Source: Treponema denticola (GTDB lineage: Bacteria; Spirochaetota; Spirochaetia; Treponematales; Treponemataceae). Taken from it: DNA of 64,000 nt. This document shows, piece after piece, positions 43,266 through 52,258 of the stretch (position 1 is its first letter; each line of letters opens with the position of its first letter). The translations under genes were made by a program, and so were the position numbers. Under the pieces are notes generated by a model that made no database searches, had not been told where the DNA came from, and was given only the letters and a program-made list of their open reading frames with translations. Location: assembly GCF_024400535.1 (NCBI RefSeq), contig NZ_CP038800.1:186001-250000 (forward strand). The letters are read 5' to 3'.

Positions 43266-44702
43266 TCAGTTTTTAAAAATCGGTTTGTTTTTTATCAGCT
43301 GCTGTTTTAAATCCCTCATTTTTTCGCTTAAAGAAACCTTGTATATGTGAGGGTTTAAAAGGCGTTTTGAAGTGTAGTCCAAACTGTCGAGCTGTTTTTC
43401 AGCATAGGCTTTTATTTCTTTAAGACTTGGAGTCTTGCCGACTGCCTTGCCGTTTTCAATACGCTTTTCTAAAAGAGCTTCAACCTTTGTCGGTGTAAAT
43501 GTAAAATTCTGATAATCGTTTGCAGGATGATAAAAGGTCTGTTCCACACCCTCTTCAATTTTTTCGTTTTCAAAGGTCAACACATCGGCCTTAAATGTTC
43601 CGTCAGGATTGTATAGGCGCCAAACCTGCTTACATGCAGGATTAGTCATCTTTGCGGGATTATCCGAAAATTTCATAACAGGAGTCCATTCCGTTTCTCC
43701 TAAACTTTTGCGGGCTGCCATTTTGTATACGCCTGTAAGGGAGGCTTCATTTCCGCCTGTAACCATGTGAGTCCCTACTCCCCAAGAATCTATAGGTGCA
43801 TTATTTTGAACAAGGGATTCTACAATTTCTTCCGTCAGTTCGTTTGAAACGGAAATCCTTGCCTGAGGACAGCCGGCTTCATCGAGGCGCTTCCGAACAT
43901 CCTTACTCAAATAATAAATATCGCCCGAATCGAGGCGGACACCGAAATTCTTTCCCTTTTCTTGCAGGCGTTTTCCTACCTTTATAGCATTTACGATACC
44001 CGAACGGAGCGTATCATAAGTATCTATTAAGAATATTGAATTGTCGGGATACATGTCGGCATAGGCCTGAAAAGCATCCTCTTCGCTTTTAAAAGACATT
44101 ATCCATGAGTGCGCCATTGTTCCGAGGGCGGGTATGCCGAGTTCCTTGGCAGCAAGGGAATTACTTGTACCGAAGGCTCCGCCTATGTAGGCAGCCCTTG
44201 TTGCACTCATAGCTCCGTCATTGCCCTGAGCCCGTCGAAGTCCGAATTCCATTATAGCTCCTTTTTTTGAAGCCAGCCAAATTCGGGCTGTTTTGGTTGC
44301 TATAAGGGTTTGGAAATTTATCATGTTTAAAATTAGGCCTTCCAAGAGCAAGGCTTCAACCGCATCAGCTTCGACACGGATTAAGGGTTCATTCGGGAAA
44401 ACGACACTTCCTTCTTTCATTGCCCAAATATTACCAGAGAATTTAAAACCGGCAATATATTCTAAAAAATCTTTTTCGAATATTCCTAAAGACTTAAGCC
44501 AATCGATATCGCTTTTTTCAAAGTGAAAATTTTGAATGGTTTTTAAGAGGGGTTCAAGTCCTGCAAAGACGGAATAGCCCCCCTTAAAAGGATTTGATCT
44601 AAAAAACATTTCAAAAACGGTTTTTGTTTTATTTCCTTTTTTCCAAAAACCTTGAGCCATTGTCAATTCATAAAAGTCTGAAAATAAAGCGTTGCAAATC
44701 AT
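43266..44702 (-). CDS. pncB: Nicotinate phosphoribosyltransferase
   Basis: This 478-residue protein has the NAPRTase pattern: N-terminal F-S-D-F-Y-E-L-T-M-A-Q-G-F-W, E-F-G-L-R-R-A-Q-G with G-A-M-S-A-T-R-A-A-Y-I-G-G, G-T-M-A-H-S-W-I with the catalytic His, L-I-D-T-Y-D-T and R-L-D-S-G-D-I. It converts nicotinate and PRPP to nicotinate mononucleotide in the Preiss-Handler salvage route to NAD. GAGG precedes the ATG. It follows ftsK in gene order on the map but reads toward the giant gene. Confidence 0.96.
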   Translation of the reverse strand: MICNALFSDFYELTMAQGFWKKGNKTKTVFEMFFRSNPFKGGYSVFAGLEPLLKTIQNFHFEKSDIDWLKSLGIFEKDFLEYIAGFKFSGNIWAMKEGSVVFPNEPLIRVEADAVEALLLEGLILNMINFQTLIATKTARIWLASKKGAIMEFGLRRAQGNDGAMSATRAAYIGGAFGTSNSLAAKELGIPALGTMAHSWIMSFKSEEDAFQAYADMYPDNSIFLIDTYDTLRSGIVNAIKVGKRLQEKGKNFGVRLDSGDIYYLSKDVRKRLDEAGCPQARISVSNELTEEIVESLVQNNAPIDSWGVGTHMVTGGNEASLTGVYKMAARKSLGETEWTPVMKFSDNPAKMTNPACKQVWRLYNPDGTFKADVLTFENEKIEEGVEQTFYHPANDYQNFTFTPTKVEALLEKRIENGKAVGKTPSLKEIKAYAEKQLDSLDYTSKRLLNPHIYKVSLSEKMRDLKQQLIKNKPIFKN

Positions 44703-44726
44703 AAATTTTACCTCATATAATTATTT

Positions 44727-47126
44727 TTAAGAATGTATAATAACTTCCCTCGGCTTTGAGCCGTTTGCAGGCCCGACTACTCCGCGTTCTTCCATTTCTT
44801 CTACTATTCGTGCCGCACGGTTATAACCTATTTTAAGCCGCCTTTGAATGTAAGAAGCTGAAGCCTTTCCTTCTGCCAAAACAATCTCTAAAGCTTCATC
44901 ATAGAGAGGATCGCTTTCTTCTCCGAAGAGAGTTCCTTGCGAATATTCTTCATCATCTACAAATATTTCGTCATCTATGTAATCGGGTTCACCGAAAGTT
45001 TTTACACATTCTACAACTTGTTCTACTTCGTCATCCGATAAAAATGTACCTTGGATTCGGGCAGGGAAAGGCTTTGTTGTGCTTACATAGAGCATATCAC
45101 CCTTTCCTAAAAGTTTTTCGGCACCGATATTATCGAGGATAATCTGACTGTCTACACGGGAGGCAACCATAAAGGCAATCCTGCTCGGAATATTTGCCTT
45201 GATTAAACCTGTAATTACATTGGTCGAAGGCCTTTGGGTTGCAAGCACCAAGTGAATACCTACAGCACGGCTCATAGCACAAAGCCTTGAAACGGTAGCT
45301 TCAAGTTCTTTGCCCGTAGTTGCCATAAGATCTGCAAATTCATCGATTATAATCACTATGTAAGGCAGGGTTTCTGCAGCAATTTTTTCGCGTCTTATTT
45401 TTTTATTGTAGCTTTTAATATCTCGAACGCTCATAGAGTCAAGCATCGCGTAGCGCCTTTCCATTTCGCAGATACAGTATTGCAAGCCTTGAAGCGCCCG
45501 CTTAGGTTCTGTAATGACCGGAGTTAATAAGTGGCCTATGCCGTTATAAAGTTTAAGCTCTACTATCTTTGGGTCAACCAAGAGGAGCTTTACCTCTTCA
45601 GGGCTCTTATTATAAAGAATTGAAAGAATAATGGAGTTTACACAGACAGATTTACCTGAACCTGTAGCTCCGGCAATCAAAAGATGGGGAGTCTGACAAA
45701 GGTCTAAGGTTTGAGGCTCTCCCGTTACATCTTTTCCAAGCACTATGGGTATACCCATTTTTTCTGTCCCGGGTATTTCCGTTTCGATTAGTTCCCTAAA
45801 GCCGACTATTGCCCTTGATTCATTAGGAACCTCAATACCGACAGCTTGTTTTCCCGGAATGGGGGCAACAATACGGACGCTTTGAGCCGCAAGGCGTAAA
45901 GCTATATTGTCTTGAAGAGCTGTGATTTTACCCAGTTTTATTCCCGGAGGCGGCAAGACCTCAAACATGGTAACTACAGGCCCCTTCCTGATACCTGTAA
46001 TTTCGATGCCGATATTAAATTCTTCAAATGTGTTTTTTAAGGCGATTGCAGCTTTTCGGGTTGAATCATCCACTATCCAATATTCGTTTCCCGGGTATTT
46101 TGTTAATAGGTCATAAGGAATATAATAACCCTTTTTTTTATCTTTTGAATCAGCCTTAGGCTCCAAAGGTTGGGCAGCACTGATTTCTATCTCTTCCGAA
46201 TGTTCTTCCTCGGAGCTTTCGGCTTCTTCATCATCGGTTTCATCTGCCGGCAGGATATCTTCTTGAGCCGGGTCATCCTCATCCTCACCGTTTTCTTCTT
46301 CCGGGGCCGATAAAAGCTTTTCATCTTCACTGTCTTCTATAGAGCTAAGCTCTTCTAAATCTTGCTCAATACTAATATCGTCTATAACGACAAGAGATTC
46401 TATTATGCCTTTTTTAGATTCTCCGCCTGAAACATCCCCTATATCCACATTTATATCGGCATCTACATTTTTGAGTGCGGGAATATCTTCTTTAAATTCT
46501 TCAGTACTATTATTTACTTGAGATTTTATAAACCGATTTTGTGTAAGCGGTTCTTCCGATGGTGAAGGATTTGAAGTACCATGCTCCGAAGTATTTACTC
46601 TTTGATTAGATCTAAAACCGGATGAACAGTAGCAGTCTCCTACGATGTCCTGTATATCCTCTTCTTTTTCTTCACTCAAAACATTTTTTTTCCGGCTCAG
46701 CCTCTCACTTAAAATTAAAGTAGAAAGCACCTCAAGAATTAGTACAAGACCTGTGGAAATAGTTACTGTGAGCTTCGTAAATTCTTGTACTGTATTATTT
46801 TCTATTTTTGGCAGCAAAAAATAAACTAAGTGTTCTCCCAATACGCATGTTAAAAAATAGATGGGCATAAAGGCCAATAAAAGCTTTGAATGAGATGTCC
46901 ATCCCGGAATAATCAATAAGATTGCAGAATAAAGAAGAATAACAGGTATCAATAAGGAAGAAAATTTATATGTAGAAAAAATAAGCTTTCCTATGTTTGC
47001 AAAAGGGAAAATATAGGTCTTAAAGCCGAAGATAGGCAGTAAGACTGCAAGAGCTATGTATACTGAGCATATAAAAATAAATATTCCTAATACAATCGAT
47101 ATAATCCTAAATTTTGATTCCTGCAT
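44727..47126 (-). CDS. ftsK: DNA translocase FtsK/SpoIIIE
   Basis: This 799-residue protein has an N-terminal membrane domain of about four helices, an acidic Glu/Asp-rich linker (about residues 170-340), a translocase motor with Walker A G-A-T-G-S-G-K-S near residue 485 and Walker B I-I-I-D-E-F-A-D, and a C-terminal winged-helix gamma domain (A-S-A-S-Y-I-Q-R-R-L-K-I-G-Y-N-R-A-A) that reads polar KOPS sequences. It moves chromosome ends across the division septum and activates dif recombination. I place the start at 47126 behind GGAG. The uppP stop is 26 bases upstream. Confidence 0.95.
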   Translation of the reverse strand: MQESKFRIISIVLGIFIFICSVYIALAVLLPIFGFKTYIFPFANIGKLIFSTYKFSSLLIPVILLYSAILLIIPGWTSHSKLLLAFMPIYFLTCVLGEHLVYFLLPKIENNTVQEFTKLTVTISTGLVLILEVLSTLILSERLSRKKNVLSEEKEEDIQDIVGDCYCSSGFRSNQRVNTSEHGTSNPSPSEEPLTQNRFIKSQVNNSTEEFKEDIPALKNVDADINVDIGDVSGGESKKGIIESLVVIDDISIEQDLEELSSIEDSEDEKLLSAPEEENGEDEDDPAQEDILPADETDDEEAESSEEEHSEEIEISAAQPLEPKADSKDKKKGYYIPYDLLTKYPGNEYWIVDDSTRKAAIALKNTFEEFNIGIEITGIRKGPVVTMFEVLPPPGIKLGKITALQDNIALRLAAQSVRIVAPIPGKQAVGIEVPNESRAIVGFRELIETEIPGTEKMGIPIVLGKDVTGEPQTLDLCQTPHLLIAGATGSGKSVCVNSIILSILYNKSPEEVKLLLVDPKIVELKLYNGIGHLLTPVITEPKRALQGLQYCICEMERRYAMLDSMSVRDIKSYNKKIRREKIAAETLPYIVIIIDEFADLMATTGKELEATVSRLCAMSRAVGIHLVLATQRPSTNVITGLIKANIPSRIAFMVASRVDSQIILDNIGAEKLLGKGDMLYVSTTKPFPARIQGTFLSDDEVEQVVECVKTFGEPDYIDDEIFVDDEEYSQGTLFGEESDPLYDEALEIVLAEGKASASYIQRRLKIGYNRAARIVEEMEERGVVGPANGSKPREVIIHS

Positions 47127-47152
47127 CAAATAAAACTCCGAAAATATACATG

Positions 47153-47962
47153 CTATCCGGCAAAACCCCAAAAATAAACACTAAGACCTATTCCTAATGG
47201 AATTAAATAGAAAGCAAAATAAATAAGCTTTCCTTTTTTTATAAGTCCAAGCAAAAATCTAAGCGAAAAATAACCTACAATAAAAGCGCTGATCATTCCG
47301 GCAATTAAGGCGGTAAGGCTTACACCTGCAAGTAGATTATCGGCAGATTTAAGTTCAAGCATAAATGCTGCAAGAATTGCAGGAATGGACAATAAGAAGG
47401 AAAATTCTCCCGCCTTTTCCCTATCAAGACCGGATAACAAAGAGGCTGAAATAGTGCTGCCCGATCTCGAGATGCCGGGGATAACTCCTATTCCTTGAGC
47501 AAGGCCTGTAATAGCTGCAATAATAAGATTTATATTTTTTGAAGCTTTTTTGCATTTTATCTTGGAGGAAGCTATTAAAAGGAGGCCTGTTATTATAAAA
47601 CAAAGGGGTATAATACGAATGTCTATATTTTTTACCCAATCCTTTAATAAAAGACCTATTATGCCCGTTACTGCGGTTGCAAGTATAATAGCAGCTATCA
47701 TCATTAAATCGCCTTTATCTTCATCCTTGGACTTTCTTATAATAAACCGTCCTAAGACACAAAAAAGACCGGCAATTTTTTTTGCAAAAACCGTACAAAC
47801 CGCTGCAAGGGTGGCCACATGCAGTAGTATATCGAATAGGATGGGAAGATCTTCTTGTTTAAAAAAATACTCTACAATTGCCAAATGGCCGGAGCTTGAA
47901 ATAGGTAAAAATTCGGCTAAGCCTTGAACAGCCCCCAAAATAATAGCTTGAAAAATTGACAT
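47153..47962 (-). CDS. uppP: Undecaprenyl-diphosphatase (BacA/UppP)
   Basis: This 269-residue polytopic membrane protein has the two family motifs: A-E-F-L-P-I-S-S-S-G-H-L near the N-terminus and P-G-I-S-R-S-G-S-T-I-S near residue 170. It dephosphorylates undecaprenyl diphosphate to recycle the lipid carrier for peptidoglycan and polysaccharide synthesis and can confer bacitracin resistance. The ATG at 47962 is preceded by GGGG; a longer frame to 48013 lacks support. Probably cotranscribed with ftsK. Confidence 0.95.
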   Translation of the reverse strand: MSIFQAIILGAVQGLAEFLPISSSGHLAIVEYFFKQEDLPILFDILLHVATLAAVCTVFAKKIAGLFCVLGRFIIRKSKDEDKGDLMMIAAIILATAVTGIIGLLLKDWVKNIDIRIIPLCFIITGLLLIASSKIKCKKASKNINLIIAAITGLAQGIGVIPGISRSGSTISASLLSGLDREKAGEFSFLLSIPAILAAFMLELKSADNLLAGVSLTALIAGMISAFIVGYFSLRFLLGLIKKGKLIYFAFYLIPLGIGLSVYFWGFAG

Positions 47963-48059
47963 AAAATTCCCCCATAAAGCTTTAAGATAGAATAGGCGGG
48001 AGGATAATATCATAAAAAAGAGAAAAATTCTAGTCTAAAATTATCCCATTATCAGGGCA

Positions 48060-48104
48060 AATAAGCCTTTGACGGACCTGAATAGCCTCCGCTAAAGGCT
48101 TATT
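48060..48104 (-). terminator. Hairpin terminator after tnaA
   Basis: An 11 bp perfect stem (48060-48070 with 48094-48104) with a 23-base loop stands 15 bases after the tryptophanase stop and before uppP, followed on the minus strand by TTTGCCC. A moderate intrinsic terminator. Confidence 0.65.
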
Positions 48105-48118
48105 TTATAAATTACCGG

Positions 48119-49498
48119 TTATTTTATGGGTTCCAAATGAGCTTGGAAGTGTCTAAGAATCGGGGGTTCCCAGATAATTTTGTAGCCCTTAACCTGAGAG
48201 GCTCTTTCTTTAATATTGATTAAAGCTCCTGCAATAACGTCTAAGTGAGATTGTGTGTATACTCTTCTCGGAATTGCAAGACGGGCAAATTCGAATTCGG
48301 ATTTGATTTGTTCTCCGGTTTCGGGATCGTTTCCGAGCATAAAGGAACCGATGTCGCATGTTCGGATTCCGGCTTCTTTATACAACTCTACGCAAAGAGT
48401 GTGGCCGGGGAATTGATAATACGGAATGTGCGGGAACATGGCGTTGGCATCAACATAAACACCGTGTCCGCCTGCCGGGTTTTGAATGGCAACACCTGCA
48501 TCAAGAAGCTGAGAGGCTAGGTATTCCATAGAAGCGTTTCGGTATTTTAAATATTCTTCATCAATACCTTCGTACAAACCGATGGCCAAGGCTTCAAGAT
48601 CGCGGCCGGCAAGACCTCCGTAGGTAATAAATCCTTCAAAAGAAATACAGTTGCCCTTAATCATTTGATAGATTTCTTGATTGTTTTTAATACCTATCAA
48701 ACCGCCCATATTAACGATAGCATCTTTTTTTGCACTCATCGTAAAAGTGTCTGCATAGCTGAACATTTCACGGATAATCTCTTTAATAGGCTTGTTCTTA
48801 AATTCTTCTTCTCTTTGTTTTACAAAGTAGGCATTTTCTGCAAATCGTGCTGCATCAATATTGAACAAAATGCCGTATTTTTTTGCAACTTTGGCAACAT
48901 CACGGATATTCTGAATTGAAACGGCTTGTCCTCCGGCTGAATTGTTTGTAATAGTCATTACAATCATTCCGACCTTTTCTTTTCCGTGCTCGTTAATAAG
49001 TTGTTCAAGCTTTTCGACATCCATATTTCCCTTAAAAGGTGCATATTCGGAAGGTTTTTTTGCTTCCTTACATACACAGTCGAGAGGTCTTCCTCCGGCT
49101 AGGGTTACGTGAGCTCTGGTTGTGTCAAAGAACATATTTGAAATAGCAACTTGGCCTTTTTTGAGCAGCAAGGGGAATAAAACCTTTTCTGCAGCTCGGC
49201 CCTGATGGACGGGCTGGATGAATTCATATCCGAAGATATCCTGTCCTGCTTCAACCAATTTAAAATAGCTTTTTCCTCCGGCATAGGCCTCATCTCCGAC
49301 CATAACGCCGCCCCACTGCTTATCGCTCATTGCATTAGTTCCGCTGTCGGTCAATAAGTCAATGTAGACATCTTCACCGCGTAAGTTAAACATATTGTAT
49401 TTTGCTTTTTCAAGATATTTGATACGGTCCTCACGCGTTGTCATTTTGATGGGCTCAACCATTTTAATTCTAAACGGTTCGGGTACATACTTTTTCAT
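48119..49498 (-). CDS. tnaA: Tryptophanase
   Basis: This 459-residue PLP enzyme has the beta-eliminating lyase motifs: [10 protein letters not shown] near 50, [31 protein letters not shown] and S-A-K-K-D-A with the PLP lysine. Tyrosine phenol-lyase has an Arg in a G-V-R-S-M-E-R-type segment; here the segment is [11 protein letters not shown], as in tryptophanase, so indole, pyruvate and ammonia from tryptophan are the likely products. AGGAGG precedes the ATG at 49498. Confidence 0.93.
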   Translation of the reverse strand: MKKYVPEPFRIKMVEPIKMTTREDRIKYLEKAKYNMFNLRGEDVYIDLLTDSGTNAMSDKQWGGVMVGDEAYAGGKSYFKLVEAGQDIFGYEFIQPVHQGRAAEKVLFPLLLKKGQVAISNMFFDTTRAHVTLAGGRPLDCVCKEAKKPSEYAPFKGNMDVEKLEQLINEHGKEKVGMIVMTITNNSAGGQAVSIQNIRDVAKVAKKYGILFNIDAARFAENAYFVKQREEEFKNKPIKEIIREMFSYADTFTMSAKKDAIVNMGGLIGIKNNQEIYQMIKGNCISFEGFITYGGLAGRDLEALAIGLYEGIDEEYLKYRNASMEYLASQLLDAGVAIQNPAGGHGVYVDANAMFPHIPYYQFPGHTLCVELYKEAGIRTCDIGSFMLGNDPETGEQIKSEFEFARLAIPRRVYTQSHLDVIAGALINIKERASQVKGYKIIWEPPILRHFQAHLEPIK

Positions 49499-49529
49499 TA
49501 AAAAGCCTCCTATAGTTATTATGAAGCTT

Positions 49530-49558
49530 AGTTTACCACGCCTTTTTTCTACTGTCAA
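49530..49558 (-). promoter_or_regulatory. tnaA promoter
   Basis: TTGACA (minus strand, 49553-49558), a 17-base spacer and TAAACT (49530-49535). The predicted leader is only about 25 bases, too short for a tnaC-type leader peptide and attenuator. Confidence 0.85.
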
Positions 49559-49787
49559 GGTCTTCTTTTTTTATCATTCTATTGTAAAGGTAAAAAATAT
49601 ATGATACATTATCTATAACTTTTGATATTAAAGGGGGCGGCAATGGTTTTTATTTATTATCTTACGGAAAAAAATTATAAACCGCTATAAAATTTAAAAA
49701 AGCAATCAGATGTTTATAGAACAAAAAAGTTCCAATATGAAAGATACTAAGTTATAGAAAATAAAAATGACAAGGAGAATTCCGATA

Positions 49788-51281
49788 ATGAAAGCTAAAA
49801 GCGGAGATGTATACTGTGTGTATAATTCATATTTAAAAAAATATACTGCGTGCCAAATAACCAAGATAGAGGAAGGTGAGAAAAAGCCGAAAGCAGTGCT
49901 GCTCTGGTTAGATTGGTCGGGTGAACAGCCTCTCAAAGAGGAAGAATTACCTTTACTAAAGCCGCTTTATCAGGACTTTATGTACTGGAAACGAGGCCTG
50001 CATCTTTGTAATGTTGATGTCATGGTGCCTGCGAACCATATGTTAATCGGTAACATGCAGCCATTAACCGATGAAAGCACAAATACCTATGCAATGTCTT
50101 GGGGAAACGGATACGAAGTATATCGTCAACTTAAATGGCAGGAAATTCCTAAAGAGCAAAGAGATGCGTTTAAAAAAGCGGAGAGCAGTAAGGAAAAAAT
50201 TATATTTGCCGGAAAAGAAATGGCGGTTTCCAGACATCGCATACATGATGATGTTCCTTTTGAAAATGTGCTGGAATTAAAAGCCTTTCCATGCTTATCC
50301 TATTTGGCATGTAAAAAATGGCATACCGGTTTATATGAATATTTACAATCCTGTCCGTTTTTAGATGAGCTGGTACTTGAAAATCATCAGCAAAAAAAAT
50401 TGGATTTTTCCAATACGCATTTACATAAGCTTTCCATTGATATGAACGGTGTGGAAGACCTTTATCTGAATAACGAATTGGAAGAACTTATTCTGTTAGG
50501 TGAAGTAACAAATAACTGTAAAATACATGCTGTTGAAAACGGAGCTTTATTACTTTTAACAGCAACTGAAATAGTGCCTAAAATACAGGGGCTAAAAGAC
50601 TTGGGCAAACTGCATTGCTCAGAGATTACAGAACTTGATGTAGCCGAGATTTTAAAAGCATACCCGATGCTGCGGGAATTGCGGCTATGGGGCAAACCCG
50701 GTATTCTTTCTAACCTTTCTATGCTATCCCAATTTACAAAATTGGAGGGCTTTACCACGGTTGATTTATTCGGTTTTTCTGCCGAAGACATTCCGGAGCC
50801 GGAATGTTTACCTAACTTACATTGGTTTTGGATGAGAAGCCTGCCGGAAAATGCAGCCAAAAAAGCTAAACAGCTTTATAAAAAGAGAAAAGAAGAAGGG
50901 CTTGATCTTTGGATACAAAAGCCGCGAAAACCGGAATGGTTGGCGCAGAACCTTGACAATCCGTTCCGCTCATGGGACGGACAAGAAAATATTTCTGCAG
51001 CGAATGTCAAGAAAGCAGCCGATTTATATAAAAAAACAAGAGCCGAAATTCTCAAATTGGAACAAAGCTCGCCGCTCGAAGCAGCCCGGACTGCCGAATC
51101 TTTGGTGAAGGCATATACCGAAGGTTTTAATAAAATGGATAAGCGCAAGTATTTTATCGAAACAGTAGAAAGAGAAGATATTTATTGTGCTCTTACAGAA
51201 CTTTTAGATTTAATACCGCCTTCTCTATCTATAAATAAAGAAAAACTCTTGGAAATTTTTGATACGACACGGGATTTTTAG
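49788..51281 (+). pseudogene. Leucine-rich-repeat-like accessory protein, frame-broken near its 3' end
   Basis: 497 residues as read. The N-terminal 90 residues (S-G-D-V-Y-C-V-Y, K-Y-T-A-C-Q-I-T-K) look like a small beta-rich domain found in some immunity-type proteins. The middle is leucine-rich with repeat-like strands (L-D-E-L-V-L-E-N, L-E-E-L-I-L-L-G, L-R-E-L-R-L-W-G). The frame stops at 51281 after a T5 run at 51275-51279. With one T fewer the reading continues for about 32 residues (E-E-I-K-T-L-L-L-K, then D-F-E-I-L-G-F-W-K) to a TAA at 51381. So the tail is probably lost by a slip, or the slip is a sequence error. Function unknown. Start chosen behind AAGGAG. Confidence 0.65.
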
Positions 51282-51431
51282 GATAAATAATGTTTACGAT
51301 GAAGAAATTAAAACTTTACTATTAAAAAGCATAGATGAATATGACTGTGAAGATTTTGAAATATTAGGATTCTGGAAATAATTTTAGGATTATGGTATAA
51401 TCAAAAAAGAAATAGGATGTCTGGAGAAAAA

Positions 51432-51860
51432 ATGAATAAAATAACATGTATTTGTTTAGGCGTGCGAAATATGGAAAAAGCATTAAAATTTTACAGAGAC
51501 GGGTTGGGATATAAGACAGACTGTAAAGAAGATAATCCAGCGGTATGCTTTTTTAATACACCGGGAACAAAATTCGAACTTTTCCCTTTGGATTCATTGG
51601 CAAAAGATATTGATGAAAATAATCCGCCGACAGGAACCGGCTTTTCAGGAATTACATTAACATACAATGTAAAAAACAAAGAAGATGTAGATAGTGTTAT
51701 TGACTTGGTAAGAAAAGCAGGAGGAACTATTGTTAAAGAGCCGCAAGAAGTATTTTGGGGCGGATATCATGCATATTTTTCCGATTTAGATGGGTATTAC
51801 TGGGAAGTATCTTGGGGACCCGATTTTCAATTTGACGAAGATGGTCTATTGAAATTTTAG
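51432..51860 (+). CDS. VOC/glyoxalase superfamily protein
   Basis: This 142-residue protein has the two beta-alpha-beta-beta-beta halves of the vicinal-oxygen-chelate fold. The first half starts C-L-G-V-R-N-M-E-K-A-L-K-F-Y-R-D-G-L-G and the second ends Y-F-S-D-L-D-G-Y-Y-W-E-V-S-W. The Glu of F-E-L-F and of W-E-V could bind metal. It cannot be told whether it is a lyase, dioxygenase or resistance protein. The ATG at 51432 follows GGAG; an ATG five codons earlier contains that site. Confidence 0.85.
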   Translation: MNKITCICLGVRNMEKALKFYRDGLGYKTDCKEDNPAVCFFNTPGTKFELFPLDSLAKDIDENNPPTGTGFSGITLTYNVKNKEDVDSVIDLVRKAGGTIVKEPQEVFWGGYHAYFSDLDGYYWEVSWGPDFQFDEDGLLKF

Positions 51861-51880
51861 AGAGAATAGAATGGATAATT

Positions 51881-52207
51881 ATGGCATCAAGTAAAACATA
51901 TTTAGACTTCATTTTGGAACAGTTATCGGAATTGCAAGACATACGCTATCGCGCAATGATGGGAGAATTTATCATTTATTATCGAAATAAAATTGTGGGC
52001 GGTATCTACGATGACCGCTTGCTGGTAAAAGCGGTTCCGTCGGCAATTGCGTATATGCCGAACGCTTCTTACGAATTGCCGTATCAGGGCGCAAAAGAAA
52101 TGCTTTTAGTAGACGAAGTCGATGACAAAGCATTTATAACGGGCTTGTTTAATGCAATATATGATGAATTACCGGCACCGAAATCGAAAAAAATTAAAAC
52201 TAATTAA
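51881..52207 (+). CDS. TfoX/Sxy N-terminal domain protein
   Basis: This 108-residue protein has the TfoX-N pattern: Y-R-A-M-M-G-E-F-I-I-Y-Y after an initial helix, then G-G-I-Y-D-D-R-L-L-V-K and a P-Y-Q-G-A-K-E-M strand. It lacks the C-terminal TfoX half. Stand-alone domains of this kind are common in Firmicutes and spirochaetes with no shown competence role. It lies 20 bases after the VOC gene and converges with the ECF transporter operon. Confidence 0.85.
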   Translation: MASSKTYLDFILEQLSELQDIRYRAMMGEFIIYYRNKIVGGIYDDRLLVKAVPSAIAYMPNASYELPYQGAKEMLLVDEVDDKAFITGLFNAIYDELPAPKSKKIKTN

Positions 52208-52258
52208 AAAAAACAAGTATAGGAAACCGTGCTGCACAAAAAGTAATTGCTGCAACTG

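Noticed and set aside
48119-49498. Tyrosine phenol-lyase as the identity of this gene
   Set aside because: The segment around the substrate-specificity Arg of tyrosine phenol-lyase reads as in tryptophanase.
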